Shown here in pieces: positions 16,701 through 26,900 of a DNA stretch of 64,000 nt (the stretch's first letter is position 1; every line of letters starts with the position of its first letter). The notes beneath the pieces are model-generated. The model was not told the DNA's origin. It did no database searches and was given only the letters and a program-made list of their open reading frames with translations. Location: NCBI GenBank assembly GCA_039105265.1, contig JAPFFF010000011.1, positions 5,518,001 to 5,582,000 of the forward strand, given 5' to 3'. The DNA is from Tritrichomonas musculus. Taxonomy: Eukaryota > Parabasalia > Tritrichomonadida > Tritrichomonadidae. Made by a program: the position numbers and the translations under genes.

Positions 16701-19452
16701 TGAGCAATCCAAGCAGGTGTATCACGATAAGGTTCAATACATGAAATCCTTCATCAATCAACCAGTTGACAATCTCAAAACCATTGATCGCAACCTGAAT
16801 GTGATAACCGTATTTGGATTCAACTCGAGTAGATTCGATAGCAACCTATTCAAGGAGTATCTCAACTACAGTTCAGCCAAGCGAAATATGTTCTGGAGTG
16901 TTGAGCCCAATAGCATCATTGGTACCACATCCTCATTGAAGCAGTTCATATTGAAGTCACCCAAATACGATACCAAGTTGAGATTCATCGACGCGCAATC
17001 ATTTGTCGCTGGAGGTACATTAAGGCAATTCGGGGTAGACTTTGGGGGAGTTGAGAATAGCTCTAAGGGTGTGTTCCCATATGAAGCCATTAACACTGAG
17101 AACTACAATGAGGTCCTCTCACAAGCAGAGCCATTTGAGTATGAGGCGTTCTATAGTTATCTCAACCAGAAGAACCCATTGACACCAGATGATTACAAAC
17201 TATATCTCGAGGATGCCAAAAACTATAAAACCCGATGGGACTACCTACTTGCATACAATGATAATGATGTCGAGATGATGATCAAACCCATTGACAACCT
17301 GATTGCACTCAATGCTCAGTACAACGTGGACCTCATCTCAAACCTATCGCTAAGCAAGAATGCATCCTGTATCAAGTATGCACTCGCATATAAGGAATTC
17401 AAGGAAGAATTCCATTCTCCAAATGCCGAATACTCTATACAGAATCCCATTAACAAATTCAAACCAAACCTCGATTGGTGGCGATTCAAATGCGAGAACT
17501 ACTATAACCAGGATGTCAAATATAATCTAGCTCATAAGGACAAACCCAGGAACCTCGATAAATGTGTTTGTGAGGAGCAATTCGATAAGTTCATGGAGAT
17601 GTACAACAATCCAGACACAGGCAAGTGCCATCTCTGTGGTGAGCACTTCACATGGACCAACAGACCTACTCTCGATAGAATCAATAATGATATCGGTCAT
17701 GAACTCAGTAACTGTAAACTCGCTTGTGCGGAATGCAACAGACTTCGCAGTCGTGATGACCCCAATATAACCAAACTACGAATTCAGCTGAAGAAGTACT
17801 GCAAGATGATGCATCTCCCAACACTCATCAACGATGAACAGGAGTATTACAGCTTACGGAACAACATCACAGGTGGTCTATCCAATGTCATGCATCGTGT
17901 CAACATCAAGGGTCATACCAAAATAAACCGCTTTAGATACAATGCCGTTGATCACAAGGTAATCTCATATGATACTCCACACACGATGACTCATATTGTT
18001 GGAGTCGATTTCAACAGCTTATACCCATCTGCATTCAGTTCAACCAAACATGATGTCAATCCATATCACGGGGGAGTTATGTATATGCCAGGTTCCATGA
18101 TGGAGCGATTCGAGGTGTATAAGGATGGTACCAAAAATATGAACACCTACAACTCATGCATGTATATCATCAACAGCCAGAAGCTCCGAAAGCATCCCGA
18201 ATTCCTGTTCAAAGCGGAGGTCATGTTGAAATGCCCAATATCCAAAATCAACTACTTCATCAATTTCCCACCTGTATTTCGCAATTTCGATATCACCAAT
18301 GATGAGGCCACAATTGGTCCATATATGCACGACTACATGACTCACAATAAGCTCCCATCTGTTGACAAAACTGAACGGAAGCTGACCATGAGTGTTGATA
18401 CAATGGGTACCTATCAGACATTCTCGAATTACTACCTCTGGTTCCTCCTCGACCATGGACTTGTCATCGAGGATATCAAGAGTCTCACCAAATACGAGGC
18501 TCATCGTGGATTCAACCCATTCGTTAGCGAATTCATGAAACGCCGTCAGGATATCATATCAGGCACCGTTAAAGGTAACGAGAAGTTCTACAAGATCAGC
18601 ATGAATGGCTCATATGGGTACGATGGTATGAACACCGAGAAGTTCTCCAAAATCAAGATATGCTCGCGCGATAAGACCTTCCAGAATATCATCTATGACA
18701 ACTATGTCTGTGGCACCAAATTGAGTGATGACAACTATCTACTCCAGATGAACCCAAAGAGCTTCAAATGCACGACATGCCTTCAGGAATCATTCTGGAC
18801 TCTAGATAATGCCAAATTCTGGTATCTCACATTCATATACGAGTTCATGTACAAGTGCCTTGATGTGGAGCGATTCCATTTCATAGAGGGGGACACTGAT
18901 AGTGCGTATTTTGCGGTTGCTGGCGATGATACCAAGGGGTCTGATCAAGAGTTCAAATACATCATCAAGAATAGGGCATACTATGATGAGAACATATATA
19001 AGTTCATGCCGAATCCCAATATAAATACAATCGCTGATGAGAAGAAAATACTGGGTCTCTGCATTGAGAAATATGGTGAGAATATGATAGCGTTAGCCCC
19101 TAAGTGCTACACCATATTTAATAGTGGCTCTATAACCAAGGCACTCAAACTCAAGGGGGTCTCCCTCAAGAAAAACCATATTACAAGTGATGATTACAAG
19201 GACATCATCGACAATGGTGGTGTGAAGGTTGGCAAAAATATAAATCTGCAAGTGATGCGCAAGCTCTCAGCCCCTCCGGGGATGGCTCGCAATACCAAAA
19301 TCCAGAGCAAAATCAGTGAGATGACGATGTCCAAGATCACGGTAAACAAGAATGCTCTCACCGGGACTCACACCAAAATGATTGTCCTCGAGAACCAATC
19401 CTGTGCCCCATTCATCCATGGACTCACATCAGGGGACTATATTATGCTCTAA
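13705..19452 (+). CDS. PolB: Protein-primed family B DNA polymerase with long N-terminal extension, 1915 aa
   Basis: Replicative polymerase of element B. Residues 13-55 and about 203-245 are two copies of a unit with TVKNYINIVNNEFGGNIP. Between and after them lie charged coiled-coil repeats (DRLKQER type), then three units of about 45 residues containing NDYFNKF. Next come a Cys...His region (Cys near 731, His near 852), a CPKC knuckle, exonuclease motif YDFETVE (938), an HNH-like zinc module (CHLC near 1307, CAECN), motif A DFNSLYPS (1434), motif B NGSYGYDG (1632), motif C GDTDSAYF (1727) and PKCY. The core matches A's polymerase closely; the extension makes it the longest of the three. Two TATTTTTG boxes precede the ATG. 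Confidence 0.93.
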   Translation: MSNITNGHFGKIPTKTVKNYINIVNNEFGGNIPTNLTYVAQLSKLSRFLNEKSFVDRIGFDTRSALQESHFDTFFGQLRAEQEDEQLRAETEQRLRKLEDDRLEQERLKQKQELAEKERKRLERDRLKQERLAKEAEEQERKRLERDRLKQERLEQELAEQERKRLERDRLKQERERKRIAEERKRELNRKITNGNFDKRYIPTETVKNYINIVNNEFGGNIPLTDKYIVQLTKLSGFLNENSFITRTGFNPDGILEESDFDTFFGQLRDERAEQERLEQERIERERAERELLKQERAEQERLERKRAKRHAKKARKRERAEQERLEQERIERERAERLANDNDYFNKFNRADYKVDNPIDAFQHKNTRDKFKQKLEQERIEHERAERLAADNDYFNKFDRTDYKVDDPIDAFQHMNTQDKFKQKLVRERIERERAERLAADNDYFSKFNRDDYKIDDPIDVLQRLNTQDRFQQRLDDEHKACSYFNKYYPEYIDRAEIQDILKNRSKVIKLAHIIDGSTNIDDLPKDPENNEIFEYLSEFGHEFKSKHTGFLMVNEPEDYDRAVEAWNKYNKYADNDYNEREDIDTYEPIYIYYYNSISTLNSIYDGLQQVYKREVKPFKIYFQLTGVFESSSAENDTFQYTAREINWNNYKSAIPIVVRDEQSLDIVKYYIESVLHSYETSTSGTKLILVGTVSFTVSRMVKVSGPIKDLPKEIKNNKFIITDNADDNLCWYRFLAACLDDHLVKPKSGCKPKSGCKTKHRTQAARKLLCEDHNIVYSTKPSQAAIDLLNNYPGTSIEAMKASAEKHHLNIDIYEYLEKHKVYNLQDQWKYNEDNSLRKSALLFTQNRIIHIMYIKDAEKLTNIHICPKCGSYAHYGHHNMKRFENYVDNCTGVFRKQFIPNREPLPYCPHILGNPVYEYCLAYNLKWKPNIYYITYDFETVEQPVDTSIGSSTTINSRLIPLSVSSCVKSQSGCTTKHFSLRDSSEFIIKWIEWLFEQSKQVYHDKVQYMKSFINQPVDNLKTIDRNLNVITVFGFNSSRFDSNLFKEYLNYSSAKRNMFWSVEPNSIIGTTSSLKQFILKSPKYDTKLRFIDAQSFVAGGTLRQFGVDFGGVENSSKGVFPYEAINTENYNEVLSQAEPFEYEAFYSYLNQKNPLTPDDYKLYLEDAKNYKTRWDYLLAYNDNDVEMMIKPIDNLIALNAQYNVDLISNLSLSKNASCIKYALAYKEFKEEFHSPNAEYSIQNPINKFKPNLDWWRFKCENYYNQDVKYNLAHKDKPRNLDKCVCEEQFDKFMEMYNNPDTGKCHLCGEHFTWTNRPTLDRINNDIGHELSNCKLACAECNRLRSRDDPNITKLRIQLKKYCKMMHLPTLINDEQEYYSLRNNITGGLSNVMHRVNIKGHTKINRFRYNAVDHKVISYDTPHTMTHIVGVDFNSLYPSAFSSTKHDVNPYHGGVMYMPGSMMERFEVYKDGTKNMNTYNSCMYIINSQKLRKHPEFLFKAEVMLKCPISKINYFINFPPVFRNFDITNDEATIGPYMHDYMTHNKLPSVDKTERKLTMSVDTMGTYQTFSNYYLWFLLDHGLVIEDIKSLTKYEAHRGFNPFVSEFMKRRQDIISGTVKGNEKFYKISMNGSYGYDGMNTEKFSKIKICSRDKTFQNIIYDNYVCGTKLSDDNYLLQMNPKSFKCTTCLQESFWTLDNAKFWYLTFIYEFMYKCLDVERFHFIEGDTDSAYFAVAGDDTKGSDQEFKYIIKNRAYYDENIYKFMPNPNINTIADEKKILGLCIEKYGENMIALAPKCYTIFNSGSITKALKLKGVSLKKNHITSDDYKDIIDNGGVKVGKNINLQVMRKLSAPPGMARNTKIQSKISEMTMSKITVNKNALTGTHTKMIVLENQSCAPFIHGLTSGDYIML

Positions 19453-19458
19453 ATTTGG

Positions 19459-19482
19459 GTGACAGCAAAATTGCTGCGACCT
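19459..19482. promoter_or_regulatory. Recurrent CAGCAAAATTGCTG motif
   Basis: A 6-bp stem with a 2-base centre (CAGCAA-AA-TTGCTG) just after the polymerase stop. Longer matches occur at 12112..12139, inside the KilA-N gene, and at 52991..53011, between the integrase and a small gene. All three lie in B. It could be a protein-binding site or a short mobile palindrome; the function is unknown. Confidence 0.45.
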
Positions 19483-19485
19483 ACA

Positions 19486-19797
19486 TTATGATTTGAATAC
19501 AGCTAATGTGGATCCGTTGATGATACCAGTTATGATACCCACGGTCATACGATTTATTTTTGAGGTTATCGCAGTCTCACCAGTGAGTATCTTCAGTTTA
19601 TTATCAGCGTTATCGATGAATACCTCATCCCCAATGGAATAGCATGAGGAGTCCTCAACCTTAACCATGTAATCCCCATGAGTGGCGAATGTGATACAAC
19701 CATTGGCTTCATCGATTCTCACGCATATACCAACATACTCCTTCCAGGTACCAGTGGTCTTCACACTACATATGCAATCAGTGGTGTCAGCTTCAGT
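19486..19797 (-). pseudogene. 3' end of B's fibre-like gene, separated by insertion of element C
   Basis: This piece encodes a C-terminal domain of about 100 residues (with CSVKTTGTWKEYVGICVRID) that also ends the 1307-aa fibre-like protein of element C. The reading frame runs into the left tip of C at 19798. The remainder of the gene lies at 45113..47364, on the other side of C. The coding text differs from C's copy mainly at silent positions and is richer in G and C, so this end belongs to the B lineage. Confidence 0.85.
19793..19797. repeat. Left target-site duplication of element C (TCAGT)
   Basis: TCAGT precedes the AGTAGTATAG tip of C and recurs at 45113..45117 after the opposite tip. 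It can be read as 6 bp (TTCAGT) if the last tip base is counted as target. It proves that C inserted into the fibre gene of B. Confidence 0.88.
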
Positions 19798-20021
19798 AGT
19801 AGTATAGTATAGGCTGGGATTCATACTTCGCCACCGCCTACACTGCTCGCCACCAAGCTCAGGTACACCTTCGCTTGGGCCTCGCTACCCGGCCAAATAC
19901 ACTCTGAAAACCTATCGTAAGTACACACTCTCTACTTTCACTATTCTGCCAATGTCATTTCCAAGGTATGGAGTAGTTTTTGAGCTTTCTAATGGTGTTT
20001 TTTGAATTCTACACCCGAAAA
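19798..20021 (+). repeat. Left terminal inverted repeat of element C (224 bp)
   Basis: Matches the reverse complement of 44889..45112 with about six differences by eye, four of them clustered 25-40 bases from the tip. The first 27 bases (AGTAGTATAGTATAGGCTGG...) are identical. It contains no gene of its own. Confidence 0.93.
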
Positions 20022-20040
20022 ATATTGAGATATAGAACTT

Positions 20041-23000
20041 TTACTCTTTGAATACACAAACAATATTATCATTTATTTTTGCAGTTATGATTCCAATTGT
20101 TAAACGTCTTATTTTTGATGTTATTGGAGTATTTTCATCAAGAACTTTGATTTGATTATCTTCATCAATATAAATTTCATCACCAATTTCAAACCTTGAT
20201 GAATCATCAACTTTGACCAAATAATCCCCATGACTTGCAAAAGTAATTGAATTATTTTCTTCGTCAATTCGAACACAAATTCCAATAAATTCTTTCCAAG
20301 TACCTGTCGTTTTCACTGAACAAATACAATCTATTGAATCTTTTTCGGTTGATTCAATCCATTGATTATCAACATTCTTATAAACTTTTCCTGTAATAAA
20401 TACTGGTTTTCCTATTTCAAAATCATCAATAATATCTTCAATTGGAGCATAATGTGTGATTGTATTTGAACCCCTACTGTTGACAGTTCCTTTGACATCT
20501 AAATTTCCAAAAATCTCGAATAGTCTTCCTGATGGAGAAACTTCATAAGAAAATGCTATTGAATCATTCAAAATTACTTTCCAGCGGGCAGTATTGTATT
20601 GATTATAATATATTATTTTAGAACATTTTGTTGAATCCAAACCAAGAACTATATTTGATTCATATAAACCAGGATTTCCTTGATATACCTTTAAACAATC
20701 TGCATCTACACCATCTATTTCTAAATCACCATATGTTATAAAAACGTTATTATGAAAAATGGTATGATTTGCGTCCCAACCAATAATATTTGCACAACCT
20801 GTAACACCTAAAACACCTAAACCAGACATAAAACCGAAAGTAGCAGCTTCATTTTCATTTGTACCTATGCCTGCTATTAACGAGATTTTTAAATCTGATT
20901 CTGTATTATTTGTATCTAATATTGTTATTTTCCCATTTATCGTTGAATCACCCTCTTTGGAGACATAATTGGTCAAATCAACAGGTTCAGGAATTTCACT
21001 CTTCAATGCAAATTTTTCATCACAATCTGTTTTCTTATAATAAGTTGAATCCAATAGTTTTGATAATAAATCAACTTTTTTATCAATTAGATTACTTTCA
21101 AATATTGTTTGATATGTATTAGTGACACAAGCTAATGATGGTACAGCAGCTGTTGCATCACATTCCGTTTCATCAGATTGAACAACAAGAGGAATTTCAC
21201 TTTTCAATGCTAATTGATCTTCTTCGCCATAATTCAAATCATTTTTGCTTCGATATTTATTATCTGCTTCTTCTTTCGTATACAGGTTATCCATATTAAC
21301 CATATTATTTTTTAATTCATCTAATGCTTCATTTACTTCATCAACAGTTGGGAATTCATTTAAAGTCGTAGCTAGAGCTGTATCATTCTTTTCTATCTGC
21401 TCATGTAATGTATCTATCTTCTTATGTAAAGCATCTATATCACAAGTATAGGCTAAATCATTTGGGGTAAATTCCATTCTTCTTTTTGCAGTATTTTCTT
21501 TAATCTGTATTCCACCAACCCTATGTTTATTTGGGTTTGATATAACAAATGTTTTGTCATTCATAGTGCAGCTAGGAAAATCAGTTGTTCCTTGGTAATT
21601 AATTGTTCCACCAGTAATATTAATAGTAACTATATTCTCTTCATAATCAACATCATTGTATTCACTAACTTTTTGAACCAAAAATCGTGCTTTGATGGTT
21701 CCATCTGTGATAACATCTTCAGCCTCCAAATGGACCTCGCCATTGACATATTTACCAACAACATCTATTATGTCATCTCTAACCAAATCTGTTGATGACA
21801 CACTCTTCTCTACAGTAGTCGCTAATGTTTTTATCATTGGTTTCATCGTATGACGGAATCTCTTACACATATCCATTGTTGAAGTTAATGTCATGGCTAC
21901 TTTGGACGGATCATCAAGTTCATCAGTAAAGTTTATTTCATTAACAGGTACATACTCCTCATCGCACCAAGCTATAATATTATTTAGTTTATCTTTGTTA
22001 GATAACGAACGCATCATTCTACTAACTGGAATAGATACCATATCACCAAAGAATACATCAGCTCCAATATCAGGTAGTTCGTCAGTGAGCTTACCAGCAA
22101 TATCTTCTACAACATTTGTACCAACATCAGACACCTTGGTTACAGTATTTATTAATTCCCTACCCCCAGTTTGTGCTGCTTTAGATGCAAATGATAATGC
22201 TTTACCAGCAACACCTATACCAGTAGCACCTAATACACAACCAACAGCACCTAAAGCAATACCTATGTTAGCTTTCATATCTACCTTATCCACTTCTTTT
22301 TGTAAATATTTTGTCTTCGCTGCTTGTTCTGCCATCTCTGAGTTCAATGTCTCTACATTGTTCTTTATATCTTTCACGTCATAAGAAACCACATCAACAG
22401 TATTTGTAACCATGTTTAGATCTGATCGCATAGTCATAATGTTATCAGCTGTAATTATCTTCGAAGAAGTAATATTGAAGTCCGTATACAAAGTTGTGGC
22501 TGCATCTGGTCTTGGAGTAATCTCATAAAATTGTTGTTGAATAATGTACTTAAAAGCATTTGTTGTTGGATCCCAGTTAACTTCTTCTATAGGATCCGTG
22601 TACTGTTGACGTAAATAGAGTTCGATATCTCTAGTCGCTATGTTAATGTTACTGCTGGACCAATAATAGTTAATTTTTTCAATACTATCTAATTCAGCAA
22701 TCAAATCTATGTCGTACCCATAATGTTCGTTCTTATGTAGTTCATCCCATCTAAAAGTAAGCCTGTTACTCGCTCCATCAAGTGACATATCGTAAACAAT
22801 TTTGTCTATACGGTTCAACAACGACTCTACCTCTTCTTTATTACTGTTTTGGATCTGTAATTGTAGCGGTAAATAATCGTATCCTTCTTTAGTATATATC
22901 TCTACTGTTGAATCACATCTATCTATTTCTATGCTATGTGCAGAACCATTTGCCTCTGTACCATCTTTGAACAACAACTTTGTAGTGCCATTGGCGAACA

Positions 23001-23964
23001 TCACTTTCATGAAATTTTCATTAGTATCATCCAACAACATCTTATTCCATTCACTACGTTTGCATCTGACATAGCATCCACTTGCTCCATAATTATTTTT
23101 GTTTACACGAAGATATTGCTTACTGCTCTCTATTTTCCCATTGCTACGTCCTTGCATGTTCTCTCCAACCCATTTTGTTCCATCCCATATTAGGCTCCAT
23201 CTATTACCAAAACAGTGTTCAGTAAATGTAAAATTAAGGTTAATGGGTATTGTATAATCATTTGGAATTCGATATATCATCTTGTAGTAATCAACTGAGT
23301 CGACATTCACTGTAGTTACGACACTTGGTTTATAAAAGTAATGAACATCTGATTCATACAACTGAAGAGCATTACGCGCATCTATTACATCACACTTGAC
23401 TACTGGCTTCTTCGCAACCATCGAGTCTTGCTTTAGTAAGTACTGTATCGATAGCTCCCCATTCATGTATAATGAATATGGATTCACACCGAGTCTAGTA
23501 TCAAATGCTATAAAGAACTCAGGGCCGAATGTAGTCCAATGTGTGACCATACATTTAAGATCAGTACGACATGTAATACACGGACCTTTTGCTTGATGAT
23601 TTTCAACGTATGCAGTAAATTCTTTCACTAGATTGCCTTCATAATCGTATATCACTTCTTTCCTAAGTATGAATTTGAATACGACAGTTACGTCAGGAGC
23701 AGCTATTATCTTATTTAGTACGTCATTTGACATATTAATTTTCAGGATGTTGTAGTTAGCCATCGACAGTGATTCATCTTTATAGGCTGTTATGTTCTCA
23801 TTTTTGATTTCATATTCAGGATAACCTTCTACTTCTTCAAACCAGCTTCCTCCTTGTACATATCCATCCAAATCACTCAGCGTTAATAATTCACTTGCTT
23901 TCCTAGTAGCATCTCCTACCTTAAATTGTATGTCTCCAATGAATTTTGTTGTCGTCTCGTCCAT
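20041..23964 (-). CDS. Fibre-like attachment protein, 1307 aa
   Basis: Probable virion surface or fibre protein. The N-terminal 480 residues are a beta-rich region. A block with NIMTMRSDLN (about 505) is followed by coiled coil and a Gly/Ala-rich hydrophobic segment near 570-600 that could be membrane-active. From about 900 there are shaft-like repeats (ALKSEIP...VDLTNYV) of the kind seen in phage tail fibres, and a C-terminal domain shared with B's fibre gene. A 450-bp stretch here (about 20510..20960) is nearly identical in DNA to 45290..45770 of B. It follows the 1405-aa paralogue after 27 bases, in one leftward cluster. The leader contains TTATTTTTTTGG. The fibre role is inferred from repeats. 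Confidence 0.75.
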   Translation of the reverse strand: MDETTTKFIGDIQFKVGDATRKASELLTLSDLDGYVQGGSWFEEVEGYPEYEIKNENITAYKDESLSMANYNILKINMSNDVLNKIIAAPDVTVVFKFILRKEVIYDYEGNLVKEFTAYVENHQAKGPCITCRTDLKCMVTHWTTFGPEFFIAFDTRLGVNPYSLYMNGELSIQYLLKQDSMVAKKPVVKCDVIDARNALQLYESDVHYFYKPSVVTTVNVDSVDYYKMIYRIPNDYTIPINLNFTFTEHCFGNRWSLIWDGTKWVGENMQGRSNGKIESSKQYLRVNKNNYGASGCYVRCKRSEWNKMLLDDTNENFMKVMFANGTTKLLFKDGTEANGSAHSIEIDRCDSTVEIYTKEGYDYLPLQLQIQNSNKEEVESLLNRIDKIVYDMSLDGASNRLTFRWDELHKNEHYGYDIDLIAELDSIEKINYYWSSSNINIATRDIELYLRQQYTDPIEEVNWDPTTNAFKYIIQQQFYEITPRPDAATTLYTDFNITSSKIITADNIMTMRSDLNMVTNTVDVVSYDVKDIKNNVETLNSEMAEQAAKTKYLQKEVDKVDMKANIGIALGAVGCVLGATGIGVAGKALSFASKAAQTGGRELINTVTKVSDVGTNVVEDIAGKLTDELPDIGADVFFGDMVSIPVSRMMRSLSNKDKLNNIIAWCDEEYVPVNEINFTDELDDPSKVAMTLTSTMDMCKRFRHTMKPMIKTLATTVEKSVSSTDLVRDDIIDVVGKYVNGEVHLEAEDVITDGTIKARFLVQKVSEYNDVDYEENIVTINITGGTINYQGTTDFPSCTMNDKTFVISNPNKHRVGGIQIKENTAKRRMEFTPNDLAYTCDIDALHKKIDTLHEQIEKNDTALATTLNEFPTVDEVNEALDELKNNMVNMDNLYTKEEADNKYRSKNDLNYGEEDQLALKSEIPLVVQSDETECDATAAVPSLACVTNTYQTIFESNLIDKKVDLLSKLLDSTYYKKTDCDEKFALKSEIPEPVDLTNYVSKEGDSTINGKITILDTNNTESDLKISLIAGIGTNENEAATFGFMSGLGVLGVTGCANIIGWDANHTIFHNNVFITYGDLEIDGVDADCLKVYQGNPGLYESNIVLGLDSTKCSKIIYYNQYNTARWKVILNDSIAFSYEVSPSGRLFEIFGNLDVKGTVNSRGSNTITHYAPIEDIIDDFEIGKPVFITGKVYKNVDNQWIESTEKDSIDCICSVKTTGTWKEFIGICVRIDEENNSITFASHGDYLVKVDDSSRFEIGDEIYIDEDNQIKVLDENTPITSKIRRLTIGIITAKINDNIVCVFKE

Positions 23965-23991
23965 TTAAGTCCAAAAAAATAATTCTCTATT

Positions 23992-26900
23992 CTACTCTAT
24001 ATTTGCGCACTTCTTCTCTAATGTAGCAAGTCTTGTCTCAAGAGTATCAATATATGCATCCTTCTGGTCTATCATTTCCTTCACTTCTGCTTTAGTAATA
24101 TAAGCAGTCATATCTATATCTTCTAATGGATGCTTATTATCGAGTTCTTTGATTTTCTCGCACATGAATGCTATTGTACCCTTTAAAGTATCGCGATATG
24201 TCTTTGCAATATTAATACATGTATCAAATGAAACCATCATCTTGTCAGCATCCTTCATTGTTATTTCAAGTTCAGGTTCATCATCTGTTTCTTCATGATA
24301 TGCCCATGCAAGAATCTTTTCTAATACATCTTCCTCTGCTAATGTTTCTGGGTTATCATTACGACGGAACCAACTTGGAATATTAAATAATCCTATTCTA
24401 TTTGCTACATATGCTTCTGCTGCTACTCCTGCTATAGCTGCTGCATCACCAGGATGATGTCTAACAAACTGCCATTGACCATGTAAGAACCTTCTAGCAA
24501 CATAACCTACTGCTCCCATAATAACCTGGGTAGTTGCACTTATAACACCATCTTGTTGGTACATTTCTATCACTCCATTCACAATATTAATTACATGTAG
24601 TCTTCTTCTATCTATTGTAGCAACTACATTTCCATTATATAGTACTTGTGTTATTTCTTCACCAGTTGTTTCATCTAATGTGTCATTAAAAGCTAAAAGA
24701 TTACCATGAGAATAAATATTATCCATTAGTTCTCCTCTTTGTTCATCACTCATTTGTTCTATCATTCTTGCTGTTATTGCTGGTGTTGTTCCTGGTACTG
24801 TCCAAGTATCTGTTGTGGCAACAAGGTCATAATGCTGATATCTAACTCCATTTGCATTGACTTCTATTTGTGAATTTATTCCAACAAATCGTACTTGACC
24901 TCCACTAATATTTGCTGTTGTTGGAGCAGAATAATCAATAGTAGCAACAATTGGGTCAATAGTCTCTCCTCTATGGTCAATAATATTTATCCATGCTTCC
25001 ATTGTTTGCTCATTCAAGTAAGGTTCTAAACCAATATCTCCATTTTGAACAAATGGTAAATTTAGTCTATCTTGCATCGATAATTGTTCAATATCTCTCG
25101 CTGTGTATGTTGTTCCATCCCATTCTATTGACCAATTATTATCAGTAGCTCTATGTATTCTATCTGTCATCTCAATATCAGCTGGCCTTATTAGAGTCCT
25201 TCGTTGAAATACATTATTATGGATAATGAGTTGGTCATTATAAAACAAATCATACACATTAAACCACTCTCTTCCATGATATTGGATACGTAAGATATCA
25301 GGATGATTAGCAACTAATGCATTTCGTTCTTCTCTTGTCAAATCTGCTATGTCTTCTAAGGTATACTGAGTTCCAGCAATATCAATAACAGGAACTTGAT
25401 TCCTAAGTGCAATCGTAGTTGAAGCTGTATTTGTCATTGTAGTCTGTGGTACTGTTATATCTGTTCGAATCTCATCTGTTTCATCTGTAACAACTTGTGG
25501 CTGAACTTCTCTATGAGTTCTCACTAATGATTGTTCAGTGGTTGTGATAGTATTAGTTGCATTATCAGTATCATTATCAGTTATTGTAATCGAGGATGAA
25601 TTAATATTTAATGTTTCAGTTCCATTCGTATCTGGTCTATTTCTAAAGAAGTGTAAGACATTCGAACCAAGTGTAGCAATAGCATTTCCTAACTGAGTTA
25701 ATGCATGTGTTGTAGATAGAACAACCTGTGTTGCTGAAAATGTTGATATAGCTCCAGCCACGGGTATTTGAACAGTTGTTGTAGTTGGCAAAAATCTTTC
25801 CATAGTCATCTTATCAGCCTTCAAATCAACATTCACCAAAAACTTACCTTGAAAGCCACTACCTCCATCACCAGGATATCCTCCACCTCCACCTCCACCT
25901 CCACCTCCTCCACCATTTCCTCCTGGCCCAGGGAAAGGTGTTGTTTGATATGTATTAATATTTACTGAGTTATTGGACATATTTAATGTTGAGAGTACCC
26001 CTGCAATCGATACTACTGAAGCTAGAATATTTAAAATCGTATTTGCAACTGATATACCTTGTTTAATGCTATCAGTATATTCATTATACATGGCTTGAAT
26101 TCTCATTTGCTCAGCTAGATTATCAACTGTCTGTTTCAATAAAGCATAATCATATTGCAATATGTCAGTAATTCCTCCAACAACATTTAAGTCTCTTCTC
26201 ATCGTCATGATATTATCAGCCCATATAATCTTTGATGAATAAATATTTAAATCTGTTGATATAGTTGAACAGTTTCTTGGATCTGGCTCTACTTCATAAA
26301 ATTGTTCTTGTAAGATTATGTTAAATGGATTAACTTTTACATCAAATTCAAATAATTCTTTTTCCATGTATATTCGAATGCTCTTATGGTTAAATCCTTC
26401 AATGATTTTTATGGAATGTCTTTTTTCTCGCTGATAATTAAATGATTCTAGACAAGGATTTGATCCATAAGTGTGCATGACTCCAGAATTAATACAGTGT
26501 TCAGGATGACAATCCCATTTTAATTCTGTTATGTTTCCATTAATATTTAAATCTGCATAAACATATAATCCGTCTTCTTCTTTTAATCCGCTTGGTGCAT
26601 CAACATACATTCTAGCTTGTTCATATTTATTTCCATCTTGTGTGAATGTACCTGAACTGCTAGGATCAAAAACTGCAGTTGTTCCTACGTTTAATATGGT
26701 TCCATCTTTCTTAACAACTCTCCAATTTGTAAGATAGTCTTTTAGTATGTGAGCATAATTATCATCATCTGTTAAATCTTCTTTTATTGTTCCTTTTATC
26801 CATTTCCCAATTAGTTCGTTCTTTTTAATTATTATTGCTGGAGCTCCGCTATTATTATTCATGTATGATATTTTTGCTGTAAACACATTTTGACAGTTAT

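Noticed and set aside
19798-19824. Extension of the 3' fibre piece into the tip of C as a separate start
   Set aside because: These codons lie in the terminal repeat of C and do not belong to the B gene.
22070-22384. Plus-strand Ala/Pro/Ser-rich frame within the fibre gene
   Set aside because: Antisense shadow of the Gly/Ala-rich segment of the 1307-aa protein.
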